38,384 nt of DNA from a bacterium. Lineage in GTDB: Bacteria > Patescibacteriota > Minisyncoccia > Minisyncoccales > UBA1441. Each line of letters begins with the position of its first letter. Position 1 is the stretch's first letter. Position numbers and translations under genes: made by a program. The DNA lies in contig JAKQBO010000009.1 in assembly GCA_029559515.1 (NCBI GenBank), forward strand, positions 1 through 38,384, written 5' to 3'. The notes below the pieces were generated by a model. It did no database searches. It saw only the letters and a list, made by a program, of their open reading frames with translations, and was not told the origin of the DNA. Of the stretch, positions 23,517 to 31,175 are shown one piece after another.

Positions 23517-24193
23517 AATGACTTTTTCTTAAGATAATATTGTTGCCCAATCATAAACAGGGTGTTTATTAACCAGTATACTCCAATGACAGCGCTTAAT
23601 CTAGTTAAGACAATAAACGCAAAGGCTGGAAGAAAGTAGACCATATTCTTTTGCCAGCCGCTCTTTTTGCCCGATGTTTCGGCTGTTTTAAGCTGCCAAT
23701 ATTGGATTACCGCAACGACAACAGCCAAGATAATATTCGACTGGACTAGGTCCGGGTTACCGAGAAATGTCAGCTCGGCCGCTTCCAGAGAAGGCGTAAA
23801 AGAATAAAGGTGGCTGTTTAGAGCCAAAACACTTAAGTCTTGAAAGATTCTAAAAATAGCAATAATTATCGGCAACTGGATCAGCGGATAAACAAGGCTT
23901 GATAAAGGGCTGATGTTGTATTTTTTATACAAGGCCATTATTTTTTGAGACTGCTCCGCCGGGTCCTTTTTATATTTTTTCCTAATCTCTTTCATCTCGG
24001 CGTCAATCTTGCTCATCTTTTCTTGGGTTCGGGTGGCCTTCAATGAAATGGGAAAGGTGATCAATTTAATTATTATTGTTACCAAAATAACCGACCAGAT
24101 CAGATCCTGACCGGGAAGATAAACATAAAATAAGATCAGCAGATTAAGAATCGGCTGATAAAGTAAAACATTAAATATATCTCCAATTAACAT
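23486..24193 (-). CDS. yidC: YidC/Oxa1 membrane protein insertase
   Basis: A 235-residue short-form YidC (as in Gram-positives) that inserts and folds membrane proteins in the cytoplasmic membrane. Seen are the N-terminal hydrophobic segment, 'GQDLIWSVILVTIIIKLITF' with the typical 'FPISLKATRTQEKMSKI' loop, the coiled cytoplasmic hairpin 'KKYKKDPAEQSQKIMALYKK', 'PLIQLPIIIAIFRIF', and the last segments 'YFLPAFAFIVLTRLSAVIGV' and 'YWLINTLFMIGQQYYL'. The N-terminus has no lipobox cysteine. It sits between rnpA (4 nt gap) and jag (overlap). Confidence 0.94.
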   Translation of the reverse strand: MLIGDIFNVLLYQPILNLLILFYVYLPGQDLIWSVILVTIIIKLITFPISLKATRTQEKMSKIDAEMKEIRKKYKKDPAEQSQKIMALYKKYNISPLSSLVYPLIQLPIIIAIFRIFQDLSVLALNSHLYSFTPSLEAAELTFLGNPDLVQSNIILAVVVAVIQYWQLKTAETSGKKSGWQKNMVYFLPAFAFIVLTRLSAVIGVYWLINTLFMIGQQYYLKKKSLCSDPPKQKK

Positions 24194-24197
24194 AAAA

Positions 24198-24530
24198 TTA
24201 GGATAGTTTTAATAAAATGTTTTCCCAGTCTGCTTTCAGTTCCTGATAGCTTGATTTTTCCGAAGATCGTTTGGCAATAATTACAATATCCCCGACTGTT
24301 TTCCCTTCAAGAACTTCGCTTCTTACAATTTCCCTTATTCTCCTTTTTATTTTGTTTCGCTCGGTTGCCTTTTTGGCTACTTTTTTGCTTACAACAATCC
24401 CGACTCTTGTTTTATTTTCCTGGTTTGGACTTATCTTGACTAAAAGAAACTCTCCTCCGACCGCCTTTCCCTGTTGGTAGGTTTTTTCAAATTCTTTTTT
24501 TTTAGTCAAACGATTCGGGCGGGGTAACAT
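24198..24530 (-). CDS. rnpA: Ribonuclease P protein component
   Basis: A 110-residue basic protein, the protein subunit of RNase P, which matures tRNA 5' ends together with its RNA. Seen are 'PRPNRLTKKKEFEKTYQQGK', 'RVGIVVSKKVAKKATERNKI' and the RNR-type 'KRRIREIVR' helix. Length is normal. In most bacteria rpmH (L34) lies just upstream, but no L34 frame is found between rnpA and dnaA here. First gene of the minus-strand rnpA-yidC-jag set. Confidence 0.93.
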   Translation of the reverse strand: MLPRPNRLTKKKEFEKTYQQGKAVGGEFLLVKISPNQENKTRVGIVVSKKVAKKATERNKIKRRIREIVRSEVLEGKTVGDIVIIAKRSSEKSSYQELKADWENILLKLS

Positions 24531-24547
24531 AATAACTTAACCCCTAA

Positions 24548-24576
24548 AGGTTATCAGTCAAAAAGTCTTTAGTCAA
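24548..24576 (-). promoter_or_regulatory. Possible promoter of rnpA-yidC-jag
   Basis: On the minus strand: TTGACT (24571-24576), a 17 bp spacer and TAACCT (24548-24553), ending 17 nt before ATG 24530. A second TTGACT lies 15 bp downstream (24556-24561). The -10 is weak, and either -35 could be used. Confidence 0.35.
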
Positions 24577-24606
24577 TTAACTTTTTTTGCCCAAAGTATT
24601 AACATT

Positions 24607-24615
24607 TTATCCCCA
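24607..24615 (+). promoter_or_regulatory. Candidate DnaA box upstream of dnaA
   Basis: TTATCCCCA differs from the consensus TTATCCACA at one position. It lies in the rnpA-dnaA gap, a usual place for origin or dnaA autoregulatory boxes. A second looser match on the minus strand (TTTACCACA, 24675-24683) overlaps the dnaA -10. Confidence 0.4.
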
Positions 24616-24622
24616 CCACCTC

Positions 24623-24648
24623 AAAAGCCCCACTATTAAGGGGTTTTT
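24623..24648 (+). terminator. Intrinsic terminator-like hairpin upstream of dnaA
   Basis: AAAAGCCCC, loop ACTATTAA, then GGGGTTTTTT. The stem has four G-C pairs, a G-T pair and A-T pairs, with a run of six T on the + strand. No annotated + strand gene ends before it; the rnpA operon runs the other way. It may block stray + transcription toward dnaA or end a short RNA. Confidence 0.6.
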
Positions 24649-24674
24649 TAGTAGTTCTCTTGATTTTTTAATTG

Positions 24675-24683
24675 TGGTAAAGT
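24675..24683 (+). promoter_or_regulatory. Extended -10 promoter of dnaA
   Basis: TG-G-TAAAGT ends 9 nt before ATG 24693, the same spacing as at the TrbL-like and DUF1858 genes. No -35 is evident. A DnaA-box-like sequence on the other strand overlaps it, which would allow autoregulation. Confidence 0.5.
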
Positions 24684-24692
24684 GAGTACACT

Positions 24693-26039
24693 ATGACCAA
24701 GGAAGAGTTATGGCAAGCTGCCCTAGCCCGCCTACAGTTTAGTGTTTCTCGCGCTAATTTTGCAGCCTGGTTTAAAGAGGCGGTTATTCTTGATTGGCAG
24801 GGAGACTCCGTCTCAATTGGTACTCCTAATAGCTTTTCTCAAGAATGGCTAAAGAAAAAATATCATTCAGATATTTTAAAAGCCTTGAACGAAGTCTGCT
24901 CTAAAATTAAAAAAGTAGACTATTTTGTCTCTAAGCAAAACAGAACCAGGGCTGAGGTCAGCCCGCCGGTTCCTGTTAATACCAAGCAAATACAATTTGA
25001 AGAGTTTCAACTCAATCCGAGAACCGGATTAAATACTCGCTATAACTTCAAAGATTTCATTGTTGCTTCTTTTAACGAGATGGCCTTTGCGGCAGCCGAA
25101 GCAGTCGTTCGAGAACCCGGCCGAGCTTATAACCCCTTGTTTGTTTATGGCGGAGTCGGTCTGGGAAAAACCCATCTTCTTCAGGCTGTGGGCAATAAGC
25201 TTGATGAAGAAGATGAAATGAAGATCAGGTATATTTCAGCCGACAAGCTGGTTTCCCAAATTGTTGCCAGTATTTATGAGCGCAGCATCGAGTCGCTCAA
25301 AAAAGAACTTCAACAGCTTGATGTATTAATTGTCGACGATATTCAGTTTATCGCCGGAAAAGAAAAAACCCAAGAAGAGTTTTTTCATGTCTTTAATGCG
25401 TTGTATGAAAAAAACAGCCAGATTATTCTCTCCTCTGATCGCTTGCCAAGCGCGATTCCGGCCCTAGAAAAAAGATTAAAATCAAGATTTGAGGGTGGAA
25501 TGGTGGTCGATATTAGCCGGCCTGACTATGAGAGCCGGCGGGCTATCCTTGAGACTAAAGTTAAAGAGTGGAAAGCCGAGATTGATTCGGAAGTTTTAGA
25601 TTATGTCGCAACTAATATTCAAAACAATGTTCGGGAGCTAGAGGGGGCTTTAAGGCGTCTGATTGCTCATCAAAATATTAAGAAAAATAAATTAAACACC
25701 GAAGTAGCTCAAAAGGTTTTAAAGGATTTAACCCGGACCCAAACTAAATCAGCTTCGCCTCAGAAGATAATTAGCAGCGTGGCTGATTTTTATGATTTAG
25801 ATTTAAAAGACCTGACTTCAGCTACTCGGAAAAAAGATGTTGCTTTTCCCCGCCAGATCGCTATGTATCTACTGAGAAAAGACCTAAAAAAATCATACTT
25901 AAGTATAGGCAACTTATTCGGCGGAAGAGACCATACAACCGTAATTTATGCCTGTCATAAAATTGAGAAGGAAGTTGATCAAGACGGCAGATTAGCTGAT
26001 GAAGTTAGTATGATTCGGCAAAGAATTTATGGGGAATAA
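24693..26039 (+). CDS. dnaA: Chromosomal replication initiator DnaA
   Basis: A 448-residue AAA+ protein that binds DnaA boxes and opens the origin. Domain I spans about residues 1-80 ('LWQAALARLQFSVSRANFAA'), with a short linker. Domain III has Walker A 'GGVGLGKTHLL' (from 153), Walker B 'LIVDDIQFIAGKEKTQEEFF', and sensor 'RLKSRFEGGMVVDI'. Domain IV has the DNA-binding signature 'FGGRDHTTVIYACHKIE'. Length and order are standard. It is followed by dnaN after a 220 nt gap. Confidence 0.98.
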   Translation: MTKEELWQAALARLQFSVSRANFAAWFKEAVILDWQGDSVSIGTPNSFSQEWLKKKYHSDILKALNEVCSKIKKVDYFVSKQNRTRAEVSPPVPVNTKQIQFEEFQLNPRTGLNTRYNFKDFIVASFNEMAFAAAEAVVREPGRAYNPLFVYGGVGLGKTHLLQAVGNKLDEEDEMKIRYISADKLVSQIVASIYERSIESLKKELQQLDVLIVDDIQFIAGKEKTQEEFFHVFNALYEKNSQIILSSDRLPSAIPALEKRLKSRFEGGMVVDISRPDYESRRAILETKVKEWKAEIDSEVLDYVATNIQNNVRELEGALRRLIAHQNIKKNKLNTEVAQKVLKDLTRTQTKSASPQKIISSVADFYDLDLKDLTSATRKKDVAFPRQIAMYLLRKDLKKSYLSIGNLFGGRDHTTVIYACHKIEKEVDQDGRLADEVSMIRQRIYGE

Positions 26040-26063
26040 AGCTGAATAACCGGTGGGTAAATA

Positions 26064-26072
26064 TGGTACAAT
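26064..26072 (+). promoter_or_regulatory. Extended -10 promoter in the dnaA-dnaN gap
   Basis: TG-G-TACAAT. Transcription would begin near 26079, giving dnaN a leader of about 180 nt that includes the inverted repeat and the AT-rich tract. This differs from the leaderless pattern elsewhere in the window. Confidence 0.45.
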
Positions 26073-26165
26073 AAAGGGATAAGATTGACCGTTTTTAAAG
26101 CCCTCTATTTTAAACCAGATTTTCTCTCGTGGTTGTCCACCGCCTCTCCCCAAAATAAAATCTTT

Positions 26166-26190
26166 AAAATTCTTTATCTAAAAGAATTTT
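26166..26190. repeat. Perfect 10 bp inverted repeat in dnaN leader
   Basis: AAAATTCTTT (26166-26175), loop ATCTA, and AAAGAATTTT (26181-26190). Only two G/C pairs, so the RNA hairpin is weak; as DNA it could be a protein site or part of the origin. Confidence 0.6.
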
Positions 26191-26259
26191 CATCTTTTCT
26201 CCCCAGGAAAACTTACCCTAACAACAACTATATATTTAAATAATTAAATTATTATTATT

Positions 26260-27387
26260 ATGAAAATCGAAGTCCTCCGAGAAAAATTAAACCAAGCCGT
26301 TTCTATTGTCAGTCGAGCGGCTATTAAAAGCGCCAGTCTTCCTATTTTGGAAGGAGTAATGGTTAAAGCCGACGACAATACGGTCCAGTTTTCAGCAACA
26401 GATCTAGAAGTAGGTATAAGGGTTTCTGCTCTTGCTAAAATATCAAAGAGCGGCCAAGCCGTTGTTCCAGCTAGAATTCTTTCCGCGCTTGGCAAGTTAA
26501 TGAGCGGAGACAAGGTCTCTTTAGAGCTGATTAAAAACAGCTTAGTTATTAAAGACGACGACAACGAAACATCTCTACAAACCTTGGTATCGGAAGACTT
26601 TCCGGTTATTCCTCAACCTAATGATGATTTTTCAGTTGAAATAAACGGATCCGAGCTAAGTAAAGGATTAGCTCAGGTCATTGACTGTGTTTCAACCTCT
26701 CAATCTCGTCCGGAGATTTCCGGAGTTTATCTTAAAATAAGTGGTGACCAGTTGACGATTGCGGCTACCGACAGTTATCGCCTCGCTCAGAAAAACATTT
26801 CTTTGTCTGTAAAGGCGAAAAAAGACCGAGAGATGATTTTACCAGCTAAAGCGGTTAATCATCTAATTGGTATTATCGGCGAGACTAATAATTTAATTAA
26901 AGTCTCTGGAGATGATAATCAAATTAGGTTTGAATTTACCTTAGGCGAAGCGCCTTTAAGCTTGGAAATAGAAATGGTTTCTCGGCTAATTGAAGGAACT
27001 TATCCCCGCTATCAGGAGGTTATTCCACAAAAATCATCGGTCAAAATTAGAGTCGATCGACATGAATTTATGGGAAAGATTAAGGCAGCCAGCCTGCTTT
27101 CCGATCAAACCTATGAGGTTAGGCTTTCAACCCAGTCTGAAGAAGGCCGATTAAAAATAGAGGCTCGCAGTTCGCGAGTTGGAGAATTTAAATCCTCCTT
27201 AGTTGCTGAAATTGAAGGCGGCGAGACAGAGGTTTCATTTAATGGCCGGTTTTTATCAGATGCCTTACTTAATTTAAGTGGCTCAGACGCTCAAATTGGC
27301 TTAACTGATTCTGATAAAGCCGCTTTGATTAAATCCGGCGACGACCAGAGTTATTTGTATGTCTTGATGCCTATTCGCTCTAACTAA
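26260..27387 (+). CDS. dnaN: DNA polymerase III beta subunit (sliding clamp)
   Basis: A 375-residue clamp protein that tethers the replicative polymerase to DNA. It begins 'MKIEVLREKLNQAVSIVSRA' and has 'SLPILEGVMVKADDNTVQFS', 'RPEISGVYLKI', 'AATDSYRLA' and the end 'YLYVLMPIRSN', all typical of the three-fold repeated clamp domain. Length is normal. Its stop overlaps the convergent PBP gene stop by 4 bp (CTAA). Confidence 0.97.
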   Translation: MKIEVLREKLNQAVSIVSRAAIKSASLPILEGVMVKADDNTVQFSATDLEVGIRVSALAKISKSGQAVVPARILSALGKLMSGDKVSLELIKNSLVIKDDDNETSLQTLVSEDFPVIPQPNDDFSVEINGSELSKGLAQVIDCVSTSQSRPEISGVYLKISGDQLTIAATDSYRLAQKNISLSVKAKKDREMILPAKAVNHLIGIIGETNNLIKVSGDDNQIRFEFTLGEAPLSLEIEMVSRLIEGTYPRYQEVIPQKSSVKIRVDRHEFMGKIKAASLLSDQTYEVRLSTQSEEGRLKIEARSSRVGEFKSSLVAEIEGGETEVSFNGRFLSDALLNLSGSDAQIGLTDSDKAALIKSGDDQSYLYVLMPIRSN

Positions 27388-29285
27388 GGCTGGTTTATCG
27401 AATTTAAAGCGTAAGTCATAAACTCATTCCAGATAGCTCCAGCGGTGCTGACTGAAGGTCGCTGAACCATTGATTGCTGGTTGTTATTACCCAACCAGAC
27501 TCCGGCGACCAAGCTTTGATTATAGCCAATAGCCCAAAAGTCTTTATAGTCTTGGTTAGTTCCGGTCTTTACTGAAACTTCAGGATATTGAGGCAAAAAG
27601 AGATTTGAGTTGTAGCCAAACATTGGGGCCCGGGCATCTTCATCGGATAAAATGTCATTTATTTCTTGAGCGACCTGACGATTTAGAATTCTCTGGCTAA
27701 CCAAATTATTATTTTCATAAATTATCTGTCCTCGACTGTCTTCAATTCGGTCAATCAGGAATGGTTGAACCTTAAGCCCCTCGGTGGCAAAAATACCGTA
27801 TGAAGCAACTAGCTCAAATAACTTTACTCCGCCCCCGCCTAAAACTAGAGAGGGTACGGCGGGTAGATCGCTTTTAATACCCGCTTCTTCGAGTAATTTT
27901 AAGCTGTCTTCAATACCTGCTTTTTCCAAAAAAACCTTAACCGAAGGGATGTTTAATGACTGAGCTAAAGCACTGCGCAGGGTTACCTCACCTCGGAAAA
28001 GTCCGTCGTAGTTTCTGGGAATATAGTTAGACCCACCCCAGCGGCCAAAATTAGTTAACTCATCAACAACGATGTCATCAGGGGTCGCGCCTTTTTGAAA
28101 AGCCATTGCATAGATAAAGGGCTTTAAAGCAGACCCGGGATGCCGTTCGCCGGAAACAGCAACATTAAAATGAGGCTGGAAGAGACAATTCTGAGTACAA
28201 TCTTCAGGATAGGATGGTGCAAAGTAGTCTTTTGATCCAACTAAAGCCAAAACAGCTCCGCTTTGAGGATCAATGGCAACTAAAGATCCGTTGTAAATTC
28301 TAAAAACTTCGTAGTCATTAACCTTCTTTTTAATAATTTCTTCTGCTTTTTGCTGAAGATCCCAATTTAAGGTGGTATAAACCTTCAGGCCGTCTCTTTC
28401 TAGCCTCGAACGGCCATACATCTCTTCTAGTTGCTGAAGCACCTGCAGGGTAAAGTGGGGAGCTTTTAGAGAATGAATAATTTCATTGAAATTAATCTCC
28501 TCCTCTCGGGCCTGGCCTAGCTCTTCCTGGGTAATAAAGCCAAGTAACTCCATTCGGTTTAGGGCATGTTGTTGGCGCGCCACTAACTTTTCTAAGTTTC
28601 CACTGTAAGGGGAAAGAGCGCTTGGCGCTTGAATTAAAGCAGCCAAAGTAGCCGACTCTCCCAGGGTTAATTGGGCAGCTGGTTTATTAAAGAAGCCCTG
28701 GCTGGCCGACTCAATTCCATAGAAGTTAGAGCCGAAAGGAACCTGGTTTAAATACCACTCTAATATTTCATCTTTAGAATACTGGCGCTCCAACTCAAGA
28801 GTTAAAAGAACCTCTCTGATTTTTCTTTCAGTTGTTTTTTCAGTGGTCAGGAAGTGAGACCGGATGAGCTGCTGAGAAATAGTCGAGGCGCCTTCAGCTG
28901 GCCGCCGGAGTTTTAAATCAGTCAAAACAGCTCGCATAATACCGCGGGCGTCAACTCCTCGGTGCTCGTAAAATCGAGCATCCTCAAGAGCGATAACGGC
29001 CTGCTGAGCATATTCAGATATCTCTTCCAGCGGAACAACTAAACGGTTTTCCTCTCCAAAGACATTGTAAAGTAAAATTTCGCCGTCACGATCATAAATT
29101 CGAGTTGGTTGAGCGGCCGTGGTTCGGACAAATTTATCGGGTCGAGGAAAGTCATGAGTATAATAAAGAAAAAGAGCCAGGGCTAAAACAACTCCCGCTA
29201 AGAGAAGTATCAAGATAATCTGAATAAAAACGGACACCAGTCTTAAAAAAAGAGACTTCTTTTTCTTTGTCTTATTTTTTTTCAT
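27384..29285 (-). CDS. Class A penicillin-binding protein (PBP1A-like)
   Basis: A 633-residue bifunctional peptidoglycan synthase. One N-terminal membrane anchor (residues about 12-42) precedes the GT51 glycosyltransferase domain, with 'ALEDARFYEHRGVD' holding the catalytic Glu, 'GASTISQQL' and 'ERKIREVLLTLELER'. The transpeptidase domain has the Ser in 'GSALKPF' (near 385), SLN in 'LAQSLNIPSV', and 'KTGTNQDYKDFWAIGY' (near 571). It is exported, with the active domains outside the membrane. It ends abruptly after the transpeptidase. It overlaps ruvC by 4 nt and is the last gene of the six-gene operon. Confidence 0.95.
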   Translation of the reverse strand: MKKNKTKKKKSLFLRLVSVFIQIILILLLAGVVLALALFLYYTHDFPRPDKFVRTTAAQPTRIYDRDGEILLYNVFGEENRLVVPLEEISEYAQQAVIALEDARFYEHRGVDARGIMRAVLTDLKLRRPAEGASTISQQLIRSHFLTTEKTTERKIREVLLTLELERQYSKDEILEWYLNQVPFGSNFYGIESASQGFFNKPAAQLTLGESATLAALIQAPSALSPYSGNLEKLVARQQHALNRMELLGFITQEELGQAREEEINFNEIIHSLKAPHFTLQVLQQLEEMYGRSRLERDGLKVYTTLNWDLQQKAEEIIKKKVNDYEVFRIYNGSLVAIDPQSGAVLALVGSKDYFAPSYPEDCTQNCLFQPHFNVAVSGERHPGSALKPFIYAMAFQKGATPDDIVVDELTNFGRWGGSNYIPRNYDGLFRGEVTLRSALAQSLNIPSVKVFLEKAGIEDSLKLLEEAGIKSDLPAVPSLVLGGGGVKLFELVASYGIFATEGLKVQPFLIDRIEDSRGQIIYENNNLVSQRILNRQVAQEINDILSDEDARAPMFGYNSNLFLPQYPEVSVKTGTNQDYKDFWAIGYNQSLVAGVWLGNNNQQSMVQRPSVSTAGAIWNEFMTYALNSINQP

Positions 29286-29785
29286 TTCTTATTCTTCCAG
29301 TCAACAGGATCAAGTAGTTTGTTTTTAATCAGATAACAGGCGGCGGCCCCCAGGGCGTCGGTGGCATGATGAGAATAATGATTTTCCTTTAGAGAGAATA
29401 ACTGCTGGACGGCCAGCCTCATCTCTTCTTTATCGGCCCGGCCCCATCCGGTGACGGCCAATTTAATCTCTAGGGGGCTGAACTCATAGATCGGCAGTTT
29501 GTGTTTTTCTGCTGCCAATAAAACAACACCCTTCATCTGACTGACGGCTAAAGCGGAGCGGCGGTTTTGGAAGAAAAAGATGCTTTCAATCGTTAAAACA
29601 TCAGGTTGATATTGGCGAATAATGCGGCGAGTTTCTTTTTCCATTATCAGAAGGCGGTAGGGGTCTTCTCGGTCTGACGCAGTTTCGATTAACCCGCAGT
29701 CAACTATTTTGGGCCGCTGGCGCTGGCAGGAAATTAAACCATAGCCTGTTTCAGCTGTTCCGGGATCGATACCGAGAACAATCAT
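29282..29785 (-). CDS. ruvC: Holliday junction endonuclease RuvC
   Basis: A 167-residue nuclease that resolves Holliday junctions in recombination. Catalytic acids are seen in 'LGIDPGTAETGYG' (Asp7), 'LTIESIFFF' (Glu), and 'SHHATDALGAA', where the usual first Asp is His, as in some other RuvC enzymes, followed by the last Asp. Length is normal. Overlaps 4 nt with both neighbours (yebC and the PBP gene). No ruvA or ruvB in the window. Confidence 0.95.
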   Translation of the reverse strand: MIVLGIDPGTAETGYGLISCQRQRPKIVDCGLIETASDREDPYRLLIMEKETRRIIRQYQPDVLTIESIFFFQNRRSALAVSQMKGVVLLAAEKHKLPIYEFSPLEIKLAVTGWGRADKEEMRLAVQQLFSLKENHYSHHATDALGAAACYLIKNKLLDPVDWKNKK

Positions 29786-30504
29786 AGTTCGGCATTAAGA
29801 TATACTTCTTGTACGTCGTCGTGATCGCTTAAAGCTTCTAAAAGACGGTTTAACTTTTGCTGGTTGGCTTCATCTAACTGGAGGTTTTTTTGGGGCCGCC
29901 AAATTAAAGAATGTTCTTTAAGCGACAAGCCTGCTTCTTCTAGATGCTTCTTTGATTTTTCTAATTCTTCGGGCTTAACGTAGACAATTAAATATTCTTC
30001 ATCCCATTCAACATCGGTCGCTCCAGCCTCAATGGCTTTTAATTCTAAGTCTGATTTATTTTCTGATGAAGGCGAAACAATTAATTGTCCGGTTTGGACA
30101 AAAAGCCATCGAACTGAACCAGACTCAGCCATCTTTCCACCGTATTTGTTTAAAATACCCCGAACTTCTTCTAGGGTTCGGTTTTTATTATTAGTAATTC
30201 CATCTATTAATAGGGCTGTTTGGCCAGGACCAAAAGCTTCGTAGTTTACCTTAAACCACTCTTCTCGGTCAGCCCCTAGCCCAGCGCCTCGTTGGATCGC
30301 CCGTTCGATGTTTTTATTAGGCATATTAGCCGAGCGGGCCTTGTCAATAGCGTTGCGGAGCTCAAAGTTTGTCTCCGGGTCGGGGCCTCCTTCCCGGGCA
30401 GCGATAGATAATAAGCGAGTCATGCGTGAAAAAACGGCCCCTCTTTTTTTATCTTGAGACTCTTTACGGTGTTTAATAGTTGACCAATGAGAATGTCCAC
30501 TCAT
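29782..30504 (-). CDS. yebC: YebC/PmpR/TACO1-family protein
   Basis: A 240-residue cytoplasmic protein of the YebC family, with 'MSGHSHWSTIKHRKESQDKK', 'NMPNKNIERAIQRGAG', 'EAFGPGQTALLIDGITNNKN' and 'GGKMAESGSVRWLF'. Members act as transcription regulators or assist translation at difficult stretches. A yebC-ruvC neighbourhood is widespread in bacteria. Overlaps both neighbours by 4 nt. Confidence 0.95.
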   Translation of the reverse strand: MSGHSHWSTIKHRKESQDKKRGAVFSRMTRLLSIAAREGGPDPETNFELRNAIDKARSANMPNKNIERAIQRGAGLGADREEWFKVNYEAFGPGQTALLIDGITNNKNRTLEEVRGILNKYGGKMAESGSVRWLFVQTGQLIVSPSSENKSDLELKAIEAGATDVEWDEEYLIVYVKPEELEKSKKHLEEAGLSLKEHSLIWRPQKNLQLDEANQQKLNRLLEALSDHDDVQEVYLNAEL

Positions 30505-31175
30505 GATTGTTTTAATTTTTTTTGATAATAAACATTGAAAATCTTTACAGAAGATAAGCTTACCGCAACAGCGGCCAGAATCAAGCCAAACCAGGAAGAG
30601 CTTTGCCGGCGCAAGGGGGCAGGTTCTACCACTGAAGAGGCCTGCGCCGATGCCGGCCGTTCCGTCAGGTAAAAATCATCATAGTTTGACTGGCTGTCTT
30701 GGTATTTTTCATTAACTAATTTTCTTTTGATCTGTTGATGCGGCTCGGGATTCGGCAGGCGGAGCCGACCTTCTTGATATTGATTGTTTCCCTGTCCCCA
30801 GGCTAGGGCACTAATTACTTCGCCCTCGGGGCTGATTAAGGCAATGCTGTTGTTGACAGACAGGGTGGCCGCGCTAGACAGATCAGCTTCTAGTTTTTCA
30901 GCAAAACCTTCTTGGGAATTAGCCCAGGTTAAACAATCCTGAGGGCCAATAAGGGTGCCTTTGGGAAAAAGACGCAGAGAGTAGTCTTTGCCAGTAGAGC
31001 TCTTTTTTCTTAATCGATAGCCACTGACATCAATTTCTCGATCCAGGTCATTATATATTCTAACATAATCATGGTTGGCTTGATCACCAGCAATTTGAAC
31101 CTCAACAATTATTAAAGCCGAAGCTGGCCGGGCCACCAGCAACAACAATAAAACAAGAAGACTAACTCTCTTCAT
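30501..31175 (-). CDS. Secreted lamin-tail-domain (LTD) protein with C-terminal anchor
   Basis: A 224-residue exported protein. The track starts at 31211, but ATG 31175 gives the signal peptide 'MKRVSLLVLLLLLVARPASA' directly. Residues about 21-120 form a lamin tail domain: 'DYVRIYNDLDREIDVSGYRL', 'SLRLFPKGTLIGPQDCLTWA', 'NSIALISPEGEVISALAWG'. A polar Ser/Pro linker leads to a terminal membrane segment ('FGLILAAVAVSLSSVKIF') and basic tail, so the domain is likely tethered at the outer face. LTDs are beta-sandwich domains often found in surface or wall-linked proteins of uncultured bacteria; the ligand is unknown. It overlaps the PilB-like gene by 14 bp. Confidence 0.8.
   Translation of the reverse strand: MKRVSLLVLLLLLVARPASALIIVEVQIAGDQANHDYVRIYNDLDREIDVSGYRLRKKSSTGKDYSLRLFPKGTLIGPQDCLTWANSQEGFAEKLEADLSSAATLSVNNSIALISPEGEVISALAWGQGNNQYQEGRLRLPNPEPHQQIKRKLVNEKYQDSQSNYDDFYLTERPASAQASSVVEPAPLRRQSSSWFGLILAAVAVSLSSVKIFNVYYQKKLKQS

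Larger units (their letters stand above)
26040..26259. other. dnaA-dnaN intergenic region, candidate oriC
   Basis: This is the largest gene-free gap in the window. It has loose DnaA-box matches TTGTCCACC (26133-26141, 7 of 9) and, on the minus strand, TTACCCACC (26052-26060, 7 of 9). A perfect 10 bp inverted repeat, AAAATTCTTT/AAAGAATTTT, lies at 26166-26190. An almost pure A/T stretch, 26229-26260, just before dnaN could serve as an unwinding element. Together with the dnaA/dnaN/rnpA context this suggests the origin, but no strong cluster of boxes is present. Confidence 0.5.
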
